5,166 nucleotides of DNA from an uncultured Bacteroidota bacterium (GTDB taxonomy: Bacteria > Bacteroidota > Bacteroidia > Chitinophagales > Saprospiraceae). Of the stretch, positions 5,119-5,166 are shown piece after piece. The notes beneath the pieces were generated by a model. That model made no database searches. It saw nothing but the letters and a program-made list of their open reading frames with translations, and was not told the DNA's origin. The translations under genes were made by a program, and so were the position numbers. Position 1 is the first letter of the stretch, and every line of letters starts with the position of its first letter. The DNA lies in NCBI GenBank assembly GCA_937952445.1, contig CALGAA010000345.1, forward strand, positions 1 to 5,166, given 5' to 3'.

Positions 5119-5166
5119 ATTGAGAAATAATGCAGCCCACCCCTTTCGGGTTCCTTCATCCAACGT

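Larger units (their letters stand above)
4516..5166. other. 651-bp non-coding tail carrying a composite repeat block
   Basis: No open frame in this stretch looks like a real protein. The translated frames run through repeats and read as low-complexity Arg/Lys/Ser-rich peptides, as expected of spurious ORFs in this repeat type. From 4523 to 4918 almost all of the sequence belongs to repeats described separately. From 4919 to 5166 there are only small palindromes (5093-5103 and 5109-5118), a weak candidate promoter, and a 4-bp-stem hairpin at 5139-5151 that is too short to call a terminator. No clear terminator follows the SulP gene. A minus-strand frame is open from the right edge to 5058 (35 codons) and could be the tail of a neighbouring gene, but has no recognisable content. 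Confidence 0.6.

Noticed and set aside
5139..5151. ACCC-CTTTC-GGGT stem-loop as a terminator
   Set aside because: The stem is only 4 bp and no T-run follows; the surrounding TTCCTTC is not sufficient.
5058..5165. Minus-strand frame open from the right edge, 35 codons
   Set aside because: Too short and featureless to support a partial gene without sequence beyond the edge.

Overview
The window (5166 bp, moderate GC by eye) looks like chromosomal DNA of an environmental, probably Gram-negative bacterium. None of the four main genes has a convincing Shine-Dalgarno sequence; their leaders are A/T-rich instead, which fits Bacteroidota and related lineages but does not prove it. The intergenic DNA is rich in short degenerate repeats of the CACGAAG / CACAAAG kind, which from general familiarity occur in many uncultured and FCB-type genomes. 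I cannot name the organism.

Layout. Positions 1-194 hold no confident gene, only a 25-codon reading frame (109-186, + strand) with an unusually good ribosome binding site. Three leftward genes follow in one orientation. Transcription would run from a baeRF family 3 protein (2290-1217), through a class I SAM-dependent methyltransferase (1143-517), to a small single-domain cupin (491-195). The methyltransferase and cupin are 25 nt apart and probably co-transcribed; the 73-nt gap before them is also compatible with one operon. A 695-bp divergent intergenic region (2291-2985) separates this group from a rightward SulP-family anion transporter with a C-terminal STAS domain (2986-4515). That region contains an imperfect 25-bp dyad, an apparent relic of the degenerate repeat family, and a perfect 8-bp-stem hairpin 13 nt before the SulP start codon.

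The last 651 bp (4516-5166) contain no supported gene. They hold a composite repeat block: a 49-bp sequence (A) repeated perfectly 80 bp apart, a 26-bp sequence (B) repeated perfectly, an imperfect inverted repeat, and two near-identical hairpins 51 bp apart. The order A-B-A-[139 bp]-B suggests that an A-B unit was duplicated and that one copy was later interrupted by a segment containing an inverted repeat. Past the block there are two small palindromes and a weak candidate rightward promoter near the right edge.

How the genes work together: nothing ties the leftward group to the transporter beyond divergence. The cupin/methyltransferase pair suggests small-molecule modification with unknown substrate. 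The baeRF protein belongs to a family related to archaeo-eukaryotic release factors whose role is not settled. I see no clear new defence or mobile system. The most interesting material is the repeat architecture at 4523-4918 and the dyad in front of the transporter.
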